Origin: Hyphomicrobiales bacterium
Lineage (GTDB): Bacteria; Pseudomonadota; Alphaproteobacteria; Rhizobiales; Rhizobiaceae
NCBI GenBank assembly: GCA_900472605.1
Contig: UCJD01000013.1
Location: 183,944-247,943, forward strand
Reading direction: 5' to 3'
Length of the DNA: 64,000 nt
The notes beneath the pieces are model-generated. The model searched no databases. It saw only the letters and a list, made by a program, of their open reading frames with translations, and was not told the DNA's origin. Made by a program: the position numbers and the translations under genes. Of the stretch, positions 45,147 through 54,184 are shown piece by piece; position 1 is the stretch's first letter, and every line of letters starts with the position of its first letter.

Positions 45147-45338
45147 CGGGCAGTCCATCCGTTGATGACAGGAAAAGGGCGAGGCCATGCTCAGCCCACA
45201 TATTATATTGCACTGCAAGCGACGCTTTCAAGCCAAAGCCGCTTTGATCACGCAAGATGTGCTCGAAAAGCTTGACCCGAAGGCGACTTTTACCCCATAC
45301 GCACGGCCAAGGAATTCAAAAACAGCAGGTTTCAGGCC

Positions 45339-46442
45339 ATGGGCTTCAAATGCGGTATCGTCGGTCTGCCGAATGTCGGCAAGTCGACCCTCTTCAACGC
45401 ACTCACCAAGACGGCGGCGGCGCAGGCTGCGAACTATCCGTTCTGCACGATCGAACCGAACACCGGCGAAGTCGCCGTTCCCGATCCGCGCATGCAGAAG
45501 CTGGCGGGCATTGCCGGCTCCAAGGAAATCATTCCGACGCGCATCTCCTTCGTCGACATCGCCGGCCTCGTGCGCGGCGCGTCGAAGGGTGAAGGCCTCG
45601 GCAACAAATTCCTTGCCAACATCCGCGAAGTCGATGCCGTGGTCCACGTGCTGCGCTGCTTCGAGGACGACGACATCACCCACGTCGAAGGCCGCATCAA
45701 TCCGGTCGGCGACGCCGATACGATCGAGACCGAGCTGATGCTCGCCGACCTCGAAAGCCTGGAGCGCCGCGTCGAACAGACCCGCAAGCGCGCCGCATCC
45801 AAGGACAAGGAATCGCTGTCGCAGCTTCCGGTGATGGAAGCCGTCATCAAGCTCCTCAACGAAGGCAAGCCGGCCCGTCTTCTCCTGAAGACGCTGGCGC
45901 CCGAGGAGATCGAGATCCTGAAAGGCCTCAACCTCCTCACCTCGCATCCGGTCCTCTACGTTTGCAACGTCGCCGAAGGCGATGCCGTCGACGGCAACGA
46001 GCACACCAAGGCCGTGGCCGAAATGGCCGAGAAACAAGGCGCTGAATGCGTCATCATCTCGGCTGCGATCGAAGCCGAAGTGGCGCAGCTTCCCGAAGAA
46101 GAAGCCACCGAGTTCCTCTCGGCGCTCGGCCTTTCGGAAGCCGGTCTCGACCGTCTGATCCGCGCCGGCTACCACCTGCTCGACTTGATCACTTATTTCA
46201 CCGTCGGCCCCAAGGAAACCCGCGCCTGGACCATCCGCCGCGGCACCAAGGCCCCGGCCGCCGCTGGCGTCATCCACACCGATTTCGAACGCGGCTTCAT
46301 CCGCGCCTTCACCATCGGCTACGAGGACTACATCAACTTCAAGGGTGAAGTCGGCGCCAAGGAAGCCGGCAAGGGCCGCGACGAAGGCAAGGAATACGTC
46401 GTCCAGGACGGCGACGTCATCCACTTCCGCTTCAACACCTGA
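45339..46442 (+). CDS. ychF: YchF/OLA1-type redox-regulated ATPase
   Basis: A 367-residue P-loop NTPase of the Obg family that prefers ATP. The P-loop is [14 protein letters not shown]; the G3 motif is [19 protein letters not shown]; a coiled-coil insert and a C-terminal TGS domain ([21 protein letters not shown]) follow. The protein binds ribosomes and takes part in oxidative and stress responses. In proteobacteria it is usually next to pth; here a GNAT and a clpS gene lie between. Confidence 0.97.
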   Translation: MGFKCGIVGLPNVGKSTLFNALTKTAAAQAANYPFCTIEPNTGEVAVPDPRMQKLAGIAGSKEIIPTRISFVDIAGLVRGASKGEGLGNKFLANIREVDAVVHVLRCFEDDDITHVEGRINPVGDADTIETELMLADLESLERRVEQTRKRAASKDKESLSQLPVMEAVIKLLNEGKPARLLLKTLAPEEIEILKGLNLLTSHPVLYVCNVAEGDAVDGNEHTKAVAEMAEKQGAECVIISAAIEAEVAQLPEEEATEFLSALGLSEAGLDRLIRAGYHLLDLITYFTVGPKETRAWTIRRGTKAPAAAGVIHTDFERGFIRAFTIGYEDYINFKGEVGAKEAGKGRDEGKEYVVQDGDVIHFRFNT

Positions 46443-46465
46443 TCTCGAATGACAGGACTGCCGCC

Positions 46466-46573
46466 TAAAGCATGTCGCGCAAAAGTGTTCAGCGGTTCTG
46501 CGGCACCGACATGCGACAGAACAAAAGCTTAAAGCGTGACGAACGAATCCTAAGGATCGCGACACGCTTTAAG
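46466..46573. repeat. Rhizobiales intergenic palindromic repeat
   Basis: The segment begins TAAAGCATGTCGCGCAAAAG, contains the related GACATGCGACAGAAC, and closes with CTTAAAGCGTG...CACGCTTTAAG, an 11-base inverted repeat around GACGAACGAATCCTAAGGATCGCGA. I recognise the pattern as one of the dispersed intergenic repeats of Rhizobium-group genomes. It lies between two convergent genes and overlaps the 3' end of the membrane-protein gene by 5 bp. Confidence 0.75.
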
Positions 46574-47660
46574 CCGGCGGCAGTCTCTTCTGCATGCCAT
46601 CAGGCAGACGGCGCACGACAGCGCGCCGAAGCGGCATCCAGCCGGTGCCGATGATGAGCACGATCACGCCCACCGCAAGCAGCGTGATGAAGACGTAGGT
46701 ATCCACCTGCGCATTGCCCTGGCGGAAGATGCCGTAAAGCGCAGCCCCCAGCGAGACCAGGCCCGACGTCACAAACGCGCGCCGGTCTATGATCAGCCCC
46801 ACCAACATCAGCGCCATGACGGTGATCACCACGACAGGCGTACGCATCGAAACCGTATCGAGCCCACTGAGCGCCCCCTGCCCGCCACCGGAGAGCCACA
46901 GGATGCTGTAAAGCAGCGCCGGTGCTGCGCCGAGATGCAGCCAGAAGGCAATGTCGGAATTGACGGTCCGGCGCAGCGGATCCTTGAGATCGAAGCGCAT
47001 GGCGAGCGCAAACAGCCCGATCGCGCAGACAACTGCCAGCATCGACAGCACGCCGCCATGCGTGACCGCATAAAGCGGATCGCCGCTCAGCCAGCCGAGC
47101 AGGCGCAGCACGAGCTGCAGCACCACGACCACCGCCCCCATGATCGCCAACGCAAAGGCCAGCGGTATCCGGTAGAGCAGATAGAAAAGGCCGAGCACCA
47201 CTGGAAAGGCCAGCGTGTACTGCAGCCCTTCATTGTTGTCGCCGATCCCGATGATCTGAGGCGAGCCTTGCAGCAACATTGCCGACACGGCCCCGGTCCA
47301 GAGCGCCAGCGCAATCGTCAATGCCACCGCCGGCAGTGCCAGCCGCTGGCGGCGCACGAGGATTTCCGCAAGCACGATGATGGCGGGAAACACTGCGTAG
47401 ATGGAACCGATGCCCCAGAGCCCGGCAAGCGCGACAACGATACCGATGGTGATCAGCACGTCGTGAAAGCCGCGCACGAAGCTCGGCGTCTCCGTGTCCG
47501 AAAACGCAGCCCCATCTTCTGCCTCGCCCCGCATTGCAGACGCCGCGGCATCCGCCCTGACGCCGCGCGCGACGAGAAACGACAGCAGGCGCTCGGAAGC
47601 CTGCGAAGGAATGATCCCCTCTCGTTCGGCCTCGTCAAGGATCGACTTCAGTTCGGACAT
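46569..47660 (-). CDS. Multi-pass membrane protein (DUF2157/DUF4401-like)
   Basis: A 363-residue protein with a soluble N-terminus of about 60 residues (SELKSILDEAEREGIIPSQA) and then about 12 hydrophobic segments. The N-terminal helix pair followed by many short TMs recalls DUF2157 and DUF4401 proteins, whose function is unknown. The start at 47660 gives the N-terminus above; 32 upstream codons are open but have no ribosome site. Its stop codon lies within the end of the intergenic repeat. Confidence 0.72.
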   Translation of the reverse strand: MSELKSILDEAEREGIIPSQASERLLSFLVARGVRADAAASAMRGEAEDGAAFSDTETPSFVRGFHDVLITIGIVVALAGLWGIGSIYAVFPAIIVLAEILVRRQRLALPAVALTIALALWTGAVSAMLLQGSPQIIGIGDNNEGLQYTLAFPVVLGLFYLLYRIPLAFALAIMGAVVVVLQLVLRLLGWLSGDPLYAVTHGGVLSMLAVVCAIGLFALAMRFDLKDPLRRTVNSDIAFWLHLGAAPALLYSILWLSGGGQGALSGLDTVSMRTPVVVITVMALMLVGLIIDRRAFVTSGLVSLGAALYGIFRQGNAQVDTYVFITLLAVGVIVLIIGTGWMPLRRAVVRRLPDGMQKRLPPA

Positions 47661-47740
47661 GCGGAATTCTCGCTGGAATCGTTGAGTGACGCCGCATGCT
47701 ATTGTAATCGTGGTGAAACGCCTATGACGTGGAGACGAAT

Positions 47741-48235
47741 TTGTCCGATCAGACACTGGCCTACGAGGACTTTCACCCCGGTCGCCGCTTCGCGCTCGGC
47801 CCCGTCACGGTCTCGACCGAGGAAATCATCGAATTCGCCCGAGAGTTCGACCCGCAGCCGATGCACATCGATGAGGCGGCCGGACGCGCGAGCATTCTGG
47901 GCGGGCTGGCCGCATCGGGCTGGCACACATCGGCAATGCTGATGCGAATGATGATCGACAGCTACCTGCTGAATTCGCTCTCCGAGGGCGCGCCCGGCAT
48001 CGACATCATGGAATGGCGCCGGCCTGTGATCGCTGGTGACACACTCTCCGGCCACTCGACCGTGCTCGAGGCGCGCGCCCTGCGCTCCCGCCCGGGCATT
48101 GGCATCGTCAAGTTCCGCCACGAACTTGAAAACCAGCGCGGCGAACTGGTCTGCGTGTCGGAAAACCCGATCATGTTCCGCATGGCCGCGCCACGGCAAG
48201 TCCGGACGGAACCAAAGTCGGGAGCAAGCGCATGA
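47741..48235 (+). CDS. MaoC-fold dehydratase-like protein (first of two)
   Basis: A protein of about 164 residues with the hot-dog fold. The MaoC hydratase motif is readable as FAREFDPQPMHIDEAAGRAS, with the catalytic D-x4-H, and is followed by GGLAASGWHTSAMLM. The likely start is the TTG at 47741 after GTGGAG; the GTG at 47729 overlaps that ribosome site. Its stop overlaps the next ATG (ATGA), so the pair is translationally coupled and may form a heterodimer. (R)-specific enoyl-CoA hydration is the family activity; the substrate is unknown. Confidence 0.85.
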   Translation: MSDQTLAYEDFHPGRRFALGPVTVSTEEIIEFAREFDPQPMHIDEAAGRASILGGLAASGWHTSAMLMRMMIDSYLLNSLSEGAPGIDIMEWRRPVIAGDTLSGHSTVLEARALRSRPGIGIVKFRHELENQRGELVCVSENPIMFRMAAPRQVRTEPKSGASA

Positions 48236-48696
48236 GGATGCTGGATCGCTACAAGATCGGCGAAAAGACCGAGACGGGAAGCTACGCCTTCACCGAGGAC
48301 AACATCATCCGCTTCGCCACCCGCTACGACCCGCAGCGCTTCCATGTGGACAGGGACGCCGCGCGCGAAAGCCTGTTCGGCGACCTCTGCGCCTCGGGCT
48401 GGCACACTTGCGCCGGCTGGATGACGACATTCGTCGCCTATTGGATCGCCGAGAGCAAGACACTAGCCCGCGAAGGCCACACACCACCCAAGCTCGGCCC
48501 CGCCGCCGGTTTCAAGGACCTGCAGTGGATCCGCCCGGTCTTTGCGGGCGAAACCGTCGATTACGCCGTCACGCTGCTGTCGAGCCGCCCGATGGCCTCA
48601 CGCCCGGGCCGCATCCTCAACACGATTCTTTGCGAAGGCTATGTCGCGGGCGACCCGGTCGTGCGCTTCGAAAGCAGCGTCCTCGAATTCGAATAG
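48232..48696 (+). CDS. MaoC-fold dehydratase-like protein (second of two)
   Basis: A 154-residue hot-dog protein homologous to its upstream neighbour. The motif reads FATRYDPQRFHVDRDAARES, followed by GDLCASGWHTCAGWMTTF and LQWIRPVFAGETVDY. The ATG at 48232 overlaps the first gene's TGA and follows GGGAGC. A GC-rich hairpin (48695-48714, AGCGCGCC/GGCGCGCT) marks the end of the unit but lacks a T run. It is convergent with apt. Confidence 0.87.
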   Translation: MRMLDRYKIGEKTETGSYAFTEDNIIRFATRYDPQRFHVDRDAARESLFGDLCASGWHTCAGWMTTFVAYWIAESKTLAREGHTPPKLGPAAGFKDLQWIRPVFAGETVDYAVTLLSSRPMASRPGRILNTILCEGYVAGDPVVRFESSVLEFE

Positions 48697-48729
48697 CGCG
48701 CCAGATGGCGCGCTCGCCTGGCAGCCGCC

Positions 48730-49275
48730 TCAGTGGCCCGAAAATTCGACCAGCGTGCGCACGTCGACACCAAGCGCTTCCAGCTTCGCGCGCCCGCCGA
48801 GATCCGGCAGGTCGATGACGAAGCAGGCCGACACCACCTCGGCGCCCATCTGGCGCAGCAGCTGGGTCGCGCCCACGGCCGTTCCGCCCGTTGCGATCAG
48901 GTCATCGACAAGGATCACCTTTTCACCCGGCTTCACCGCATCGATATGCATTTCCATCTCGTCGACGCCGTACTCCAGGCTGTAGGCGATGCGCACGGTG
49001 TCATGCGGCAGCTTGCCCTTCTTGCGGATCGGCACGAAGCCCGCCGAAAGCTGATGCGCCACAGCCCCTCCAAGAATGAAGCCGCGCGCCTCCATGCCGG
49101 CGATCTTGTCGATCTTCATACCCGCATAAGGCTGCACCAGTTCATCCACCGCCCGCCGGAACGCCCGGGCGTCGCCGAGCAGCGTGGTGATGTCGCGAAA
49201 GATGATCCCGGGCTTGGGGTAATCCCGGATGGAGCGGATCGCCTTGACGAGTTCGTTGTCTACTGCGTGAGCCAT
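48730..49275 (-). CDS. apt: Adenine phosphoribosyltransferase
   Basis: A 181-residue purine salvage enzyme that joins adenine to PRPP to give AMP. The PRPP loop is [17 protein letters not shown]; the N-terminal [10 protein letters not shown] and the [16 protein letters not shown] blocks are typical. It is full length. In rhizobia it usually sits near petABC, as here. PRPP is supplied by prs at 33.3 kb. Confidence 0.96.
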   Translation of the reverse strand: MAHAVDNELVKAIRSIRDYPKPGIIFRDITTLLGDARAFRRAVDELVQPYAGMKIDKIAGMEARGFILGGAVAHQLSAGFVPIRKKGKLPHDTVRIAYSLEYGVDEMEMHIDAVKPGEKVILVDDLIATGGTAVGATQLLRQMGAEVVSACFVIDLPDLGGRAKLEALGVDVRTLVEFSGH

Positions 49276-49454
49276 GGGCGGATGGATGCCTTATTCCTGG
49301 AAGAGTCTGCGCGCAAACTGATCCGCCAAGCGCCGATTGTCCATAGCCGTTTCGCCGCATCCGCGACAAATGCCGACGGCCGCCAGCCGATTGATTCAAT
49401 TTCAAGCTGGGATATCATAGCGTATCGACCATACGACAGGCCTAGGGTGCACCC

Positions 49455-49808
49455 ATGCAGCCACGCGTAAAGATAACCGACGTCGCGATCTGGTTTAAGC
49501 ACATCGAAAGCCCCCGCCTGCGCGATCGGTTGCAGGCGCTGAAAGACGACGAAGAGGTCAGCCTTGAGGTCGGCGGCGTCGTCGGCCGGTGGCGGCGCAT
49601 GAAAACGGGCGTCGACGGGCGGCCCACCGATGGCATCCGCCCGCACGGTAGCATGAAGGACGTCTGGAACGGCTGGTTCAAGGAGCGCCGCGGCGATCTT
49701 CTGAGCGTGCGGGAGGTCGTGGTGGCCGACGATTACCTCGCTTCCGCAACCAGCCTTTTTCCGGAATGGGAAAGCCCCGAAGACGAAGCGGCCTTCCGTG
49801 ATCTGTAG
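49455..49808 (+). CDS. Unknown protein upstream of MazF-type toxin (candidate antitoxin)
   Basis: A 117-residue soluble protein with a VAIWFKHIESPRLRDRLQAL start and a TRP-rich centre (GRWRRMKTG, VWNGWFKERRG), closing with an acidic tail (WESPEDEAAFRDL). I recognise no AbrB, RHH, Xre or Phd DNA-binding motif, and no other family. It overlaps the following PemK/MazF gene by 11 bp, as antitoxin genes usually do. A different role cannot be excluded. TAGGG lies before the ATG. Confidence 0.65.
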   Translation: MQPRVKITDVAIWFKHIESPRLRDRLQALKDDEEVSLEVGGVVGRWRRMKTGVDGRPTDGIRPHGSMKDVWNGWFKERRGDLLSVREVVVADDYLASATSLFPEWESPEDEAAFRDL

Positions 49809-50130
49809 GCGCTACGACACCGTCGTCGTCCCCTTTCCTTTCGCCGATGTTCCGATCCTGAAACGCAGGCCGGTCGTCGTCCTATCGGGCGAACACTTCA
49901 ACAGCGCCAACAACGCAACCATCGTGGCGATGATCACTACGGCGAAGGCAAGCAGCTGGCCAAGCGATGTAACGCTCGACGATCTTCAAGCGGCAAACCT
50001 TTCGGTTCCCTGCCTCGTCAGATGGCGCCTGACCACGGTGCCTAATGATCTCATCCTGCGCCGACTGGGGTCACTCGGACCAGCGGACCGCCTCGCCTGC
50101 GAACGCGAATTCGCGAACTTGTCGCGGTAA
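49798..50130 (+). CDS. PemK/MazF-family endoribonuclease toxin
   Basis: A 110-residue protein of the MazF/PemK fold. Family blocks include YDTVVVPFPFADVPILKRRP near the start (the usual GDVVLVDFP-type region), ATIVAMITTA, and VRWRLTTVPNDLILRRLGSL. These enzymes cut RNA and are held inactive by a partner protein. The start is the GTG at 49798, within the upstream gene. It ends before the terminator of the convergent petABC operon. Confidence 0.8.
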   Translation: MICRRYDTVVVPFPFADVPILKRRPVVVLSGEHFNSANNATIVAMITTAKASSWPSDVTLDDLQAANLSVPCLVRWRLTTVPNDLILRRLGSLGPADRLACEREFANLSR

Positions 50131-50141
50131 ACATCCAACAA

Positions 50142-50165
50142 AAAAGGCGCCCCGAAGAGCGCCTT
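50142..50165 (-). terminator. Terminator of petABC operon
   Basis: Read on the minus strand, AAGGCGC/GCGCCTT with an 8-base loop is followed by TTTTTTG. Confidence 0.85.
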
Positions 50166-50187
50166 TCCGATCAAGCCTTTGATGTCC

Positions 50188-51054
50188 TCAATGGTCCTTG
50201 CGGGCGTAGACCGACCGCTTGGTGAGGTAGATCAGCACGGTGAAGATCAAAAGGAAGATCATCACCATGAAGCCGGTGTGCTTGCGCTCGACCAGATGCG
50301 GCTCGGCGGCCCACATCAGGAACGAGGCGACGTCCTTGGCGTACTGGTCGACCGTACCGGCGGTGCCGTCGTCGTAGGTCACCTGGCCATCCGACAGCGG
50401 CGGCGGCATGGCGAGCACGGAGGCGGCGTGGAAGTACGGGTTGTAGTGCTGGCCCTGCGACACCGTCGTTCCGGCCGGCGGGTTCTCGTAGCCCGTCAGC
50501 AGCGAGTAGATGTAATCCGGCCCGCCTTCCTGGTACTGCGTGAAGATATCGAAGACGAAGCGCGGGAAGCCGCGCTCGACTTCGCGGGCCTTGGCGATCA
50601 GCGAGAAGTCCGGCGGTGCAGCGCCATTGTTGGAGGCAGCCGCCGCTTCGGCGTTGGCGAAGGGCGACGGGAAGTAGTCCGACGGCACGGCCTTGCGGCT
50701 GTACATGTCGCCGGCGGCGTTCGGGCCGTCCTGCACTTCGTAGTTGGCGGCGAATGCCTTGACCTGCGCTTCCGAGTAGCCGAGATCGCCCAGCATGCGG
50801 AACGGCACCAGCTTCATCGAGTGACAGGCGGCGCAGACTTCGGTGTAGACCTTCAGGCCGCGTTGCAGCTGGCCCTTGTCGTAGTGGCCGAAGGGGCCGG
50901 CGAAGGTCCAGTCGACCTCCTTGGGCTCCTTTAGCGGATAGTGTGGCGTGGCCGCCTCGTGATGTTCGGCGGGCTTTGCCTCCTGCGCGACAGCCGCGCT
51001 CCCGAGACAGCCGACGACTGCGAGTGACAGGATGCTTGCAACAAGCTTTTTCAT
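50188..51054 (-). CDS. petC: Cytochrome c1 of the bc1 complex
   Basis: A 288-residue haem protein. A signal peptide ends near AAVAQE; the haem-c site is CAACH; one C-terminal anchor helix (MVMIFLLIFTVLIYL) is followed by a basic tail. It takes electrons from the Rieske protein and passes them to cytochrome c on the periplasmic side. AGAGGGA precedes the ATG at 51054. It is the last gene of petABC; the bc1 subunits b and c1 are separate here, unlike the fused fbcH of Bradyrhizobium. Confidence 0.95.
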   Translation of the reverse strand: MKKLVASILSLAVVGCLGSAAVAQEAKPAEHHEAATPHYPLKEPKEVDWTFAGPFGHYDKGQLQRGLKVYTEVCAACHSMKLVPFRMLGDLGYSEAQVKAFAANYEVQDGPNAAGDMYSRKAVPSDYFPSPFANAEAAAASNNGAAPPDFSLIAKAREVERGFPRFVFDIFTQYQEGGPDYIYSLLTGYENPPAGTTVSQGQHYNPYFHAASVLAMPPPLSDGQVTYDDGTAGTVDQYAKDVASFLMWAAEPHLVERKHTGFMVMIFLLIFTVLIYLTKRSVYARKDH

Positions 51055-51080
51055 GGTGTGTGTTCCCTCTCGCCGCCCGC

Positions 51081-52358
51081 TCATGCCTTGGCCGCTTCAG
51101 CCGCGACCGACTTGTTGCGCTTCTCCAGCACCGCCTCGGTGATCGAGTTCGGCACCCGGCGCGGCGTCTCGACGAGACCGAGTACCGGCATGACGACAAG
51201 GAAGAAGGCGAAGTAGAGCAGCGTACAGATCTGCGAGATCGTGGTGTAGAGGCCTTCCGCCGGCTGCGAACCGAGCCAGCCGAGGATGATTGCGTTGATC
51301 ACGAACAGCCAGTAGGCCATCTTGTACCATGGGCGATAGACCGCGGAGCGAACCTTGGACGTGTCGAGCCACGGCAGGAAGAACAGAACGATGATGGCGC
51401 CGAACATGACGAGAACGCCGGCCAGCTTGGAATCGATCGGTCCGATGTTGAAGGTGATCGAGCGCAGCATCGCGTAGAACGGCAGGAAGTACCATTCCGG
51501 AACGATGTGCGCCGGCGTTTTCAACGGGTCGGCCGGAATGTAGTTGTCGGCGTGGCCGAGGAAGTTCGGCAGGTAGAAGACGAAGTAGGCGTAGACGAGC
51601 AGGAAGACCGAAACCCCGAGCGCATCCTTGAGCGTCGCGTAGGGCGTGAAGCGCACGGTATCCGTCTTGGTCTTGACCTCGACGCCGGTCGGGTTGGTCT
51701 GGCCCGTGACGTGCAGCGCCCAGATGTGCAGGACGACGACGCCGGCAATGACGAAGGGCAGCAGATAGTGCAGCGAGAAGAAGCGGTTCAGCGTCGGATT
51801 ATCGACCGCAAAGCCGCCGAGCAGGAACTGCTGAACCCATTCGCCAACCAGCGGGAATGCCGAGAAGAAGCCGGTGATAACCGTTGCACCCCAGAAGGAC
51901 ATCTGGCCCCAGGGAAGAACGTAACCCATGAAGCCGGTCGCCATCATCAAGAGATAGATGAGAACGCCGAGGATCCAAAGGATTTCGCGGGGCGCCTTGT
52001 AGGAGCCGTAATAGAGGCCGCGGGCAATGTGCAGATAGACCGCGACGAAGAAGAACGACGCGCCGTTGGCGTGCATGTAGCGCAGCAGCCAGCCGTGGTT
52101 GACGTCGCGCATGATCTTTTCGACGGAATTGAAGGCAACGGATGTTTCTGCCGCATAATGCATGGCGAGCACGATGCCTGTCACCATCTGCACGATCAGC
52201 ATCACCGACAGCATGGCGCCGAAGGTGTAGGCATAGTTCAGGTTGCGCGGAACCGGATAGGCGACGAAGCTGTCATAGACGAGACGAGGCAGCGGCAGGC
52301 GTGCATCGATCCACTTCTCAAGGCCGGTTGATGGCTCGTAGCTGGAATGGCCACTCAT
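51081..52358 (-). CDS. petB: Cytochrome b of the bc1 complex
   Basis: A 425-residue, eight-TM protein with two b haems. The quinol-oxidation site motif [14 protein letters not shown], the haem-ligand histidines in [16 protein letters not shown] and HIWALHV, and [17 protein letters not shown] are all present. It oxidises ubiquinol and pumps protons through the Q cycle. It is 13 bp downstream of petA and 26 bp upstream of petC, in one operon. Confidence 0.97.
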   Translation of the reverse strand: MSGHSSYEPSTGLEKWIDARLPLPRLVYDSFVAYPVPRNLNYAYTFGAMLSVMLIVQMVTGIVLAMHYAAETSVAFNSVEKIMRDVNHGWLLRYMHANGASFFFVAVYLHIARGLYYGSYKAPREILWILGVLIYLLMMATGFMGYVLPWGQMSFWGATVITGFFSAFPLVGEWVQQFLLGGFAVDNPTLNRFFSLHYLLPFVIAGVVVLHIWALHVTGQTNPTGVEVKTKTDTVRFTPYATLKDALGVSVFLLVYAYFVFYLPNFLGHADNYIPADPLKTPAHIVPEWYFLPFYAMLRSITFNIGPIDSKLAGVLVMFGAIIVLFFLPWLDTSKVRSAVYRPWYKMAYWLFVINAIILGWLGSQPAEGLYTTISQICTLLYFAFFLVVMPVLGLVETPRRVPNSITEAVLEKRNKSVAAEAAKA

Positions 52359-52371
52359 AAATCAGTCCCCC

Positions 52372-52950
52372 TCAACCGATTTTGATTACTTTATCGGAAA
52401 CGAACGAATAGGTCGGAATCGCGAGATTCTGCGGTGCCGGGCCTTTCCGTATGCGGCCGGCCGTATCGTAGACCGAGCCATGACAGGGACAGAACCACCC
52501 GTTGTATTCGCCGGCCTGGCCGAGCGGAACGCAGCCGAGATGGGTGCAGGACCCGATCATGACGATCCAGTTTTCCTTGTCCTTGCCGGCCGAGCGGTCG
52601 ACACCTGTCGCCTGCGCGTCGGCGGCGAGGTTGGCGTTACGCGCGATCGGATCCTTGAGCTCCGCCAGCGGAACGTCATCAGCTTCCTTCACCTCCTCCG
52701 GGGTGCGGTTGCGGATGAAGATCGGCTTGCCGCGCCACTTGGCGGTCAGCGACATGCCCGGTTCCAGGCTGGAAACGTCGACTTCGATCGAGGCGAGAGC
52801 AAGCGTCGAGGCGTCAGGCCGCATCTGGTCGATAAACGGCCATGCGACAGCGACGGCGCCGACAGCGCCGGCCATACCCGTGGTTAAATAAAGGAAATCA
52901 CGGCGTGTGGGCTCGCTAGAGACCCCGCCTGTCGTTTCGTGTTCGCTCAC
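52372..52950 (-). CDS. petA: Rieske iron-sulfur subunit of the bc1 complex
   Basis: A 192-residue protein with a twin-arginine signal (RRDFLYLTTGM) whose hydrophobic segment also serves as the membrane anchor. The 2Fe-2S ligands lie in CTHLGC and CPCHGS. It is the first gene of petABC. The 288 bp upstream to the EEP gene holds the operon promoter. In relatives this operon can depend on PetR; no clear PetR site is recognised here. Confidence 0.96.
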   Translation of the reverse strand: MSEHETTGGVSSEPTRRDFLYLTTGMAGAVGAVAVAWPFIDQMRPDASTLALASIEVDVSSLEPGMSLTAKWRGKPIFIRNRTPEEVKEADDVPLAELKDPIARNANLAADAQATGVDRSAGKDKENWIVMIGSCTHLGCVPLGQAGEYNGWFCPCHGSVYDTAGRIRKGPAPQNLAIPTYSFVSDKVIKIG

Positions 52951-53238
52951 GGCTTAACATCCTCTGCCCAAACTTCGCGGAATTTTTCCGCGCCATCCCT
53001 CCAAGGCGACGAATCTGTCATACAGATATTCGAACTTAGATTCCCCACCCACTAAGCCGCGTTCTATTATCGATCAGCAATTATGTCCAGCCTCGGCAGG
53101 GCAAGTGGGCACAATGTCGCGGCCCTTGAGAGTTGATTCTTTAGGACAATCGCGCGGCTGCAACAGTGTTGCGTTGCAACATATCCTGCCGCGTGTTACG
53201 TGGCCCAACTATTACTCGCTCACGCACGGTGCCATCCT

Positions 53239-54168
53239 ATGAGACACACTTTATTCTGCGTGGGCAGTGTTCTCGTGTCGCTGTTGCTTGCAGCCATTTC
53301 TTTGCGTTATCTCACGCACACTTGGCTGCTCGCCTTCGTCTACAGCTTTCAGGTCCACTTCGCGCTCTCCGCCCTCGCCGCAAGCCTTGTGCTAATGACC
53401 ATCAGGCGCCATTGGTACGCCTATCTCCTGGTCACCGTTTCTGTGGTGCTTGCCGGCCACGGCGTGCTGATGCTGAAGGAATTCGAGGCCGCGCCGACTG
53501 CAACGCGCCCGCTCCTGCGCCTGATGTCCTTCAACATCGAGAACGACAATTTCGAAAACAGCCGTCGCATAGCCGAAGCCGTAATCGCCTCCGGCGCCGA
53601 CATCGTCAACATCCTGGAAGCCGGACCGCTGTTACAGGAACTCCCGCTATTGTCGGCGACATATCCCTATCGCATCGGCTGCGGCGTCGGCACGCCGGGA
53701 TGCGATACGCTGGTGCTCTCCAGGCGTCCTTTCATTGAGCAGGGTGTCAGCACCCTCGGCGACCTATGGTCCGACCGCCTCGTTCAGGTGACGATCGATG
53801 TCGATGGAACGCCCGTTCACCTCGCCTCCGTTCACCTCGCCAAGCCCTATTTCGACGATTTCCAGGTCGACGAACTCTGGGATCTCAGAGGCATCGTCAA
53901 GAGATTGGATGGACCGCTCGTCGTGGCAGGAGATTTCAACTCCGCCATCATCGATCCGCATATCCAGGATTTCGTCCGCGCCACCGGCCTGAACACGGTC
54001 TTTCCGGAGCCCGCCACATGGCCGACCCGAGCCGGCAGGCTCGGCATCGCCATCGACCATGTGCTGGTCCGCCCGCCGCTGCGCCTGGTCTCGGTCAAGC
54101 AGATCGAGGACAATGCCGGCTCCAACCACTATGGGCTGATGGCGGAGATCGCCATCGATCGCCAATAG
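53239..54168 (+). CDS. Membrane-anchored endonuclease/exonuclease/phosphatase (EEP) protein
   Basis: A protein of about 309 residues with three N-terminal hydrophobic segments (to about residue 80) and an EEP domain facing the periplasm. The domain has MSFNIEND, NILEAG, VVAGDFNSAI and IDHVLVRP. The C-terminal catalytic motif, usually SDH, reads SNHYG. The activity could be nuclease or phosphodiesterase; substrates of this membrane group are unknown. The ATG at 53239 is preferred; a GTG at 53200 would add 13 residues. It is convergent with the ABC exporter. Confidence 0.82.
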   Translation: MRHTLFCVGSVLVSLLLAAISLRYLTHTWLLAFVYSFQVHFALSALAASLVLMTIRRHWYAYLLVTVSVVLAGHGVLMLKEFEAAPTATRPLLRLMSFNIENDNFENSRRIAEAVIASGADIVNILEAGPLLQELPLLSATYPYRIGCGVGTPGCDTLVLSRRPFIEQGVSTLGDLWSDRLVQVTIDVDGTPVHLASVHLAKPYFDDFQVDELWDLRGIVKRLDGPLVVAGDFNSAIIDPHIQDFVRATGLNTVFPEPATWPTRAGRLGIAIDHVLVRPPLRLVSVKQIEDNAGSNHYGLMAEIAIDRQ

Positions 54169-54184
54169 CGTTGCGCCTGAGCGC

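Noticed and set aside
48695..48714. Hairpin between the MaoC and apt genes as an intrinsic terminator
   Set aside because: The 8-bp GC-rich stem is real but neither strand has a following T run, so it is only mentioned with the gene.
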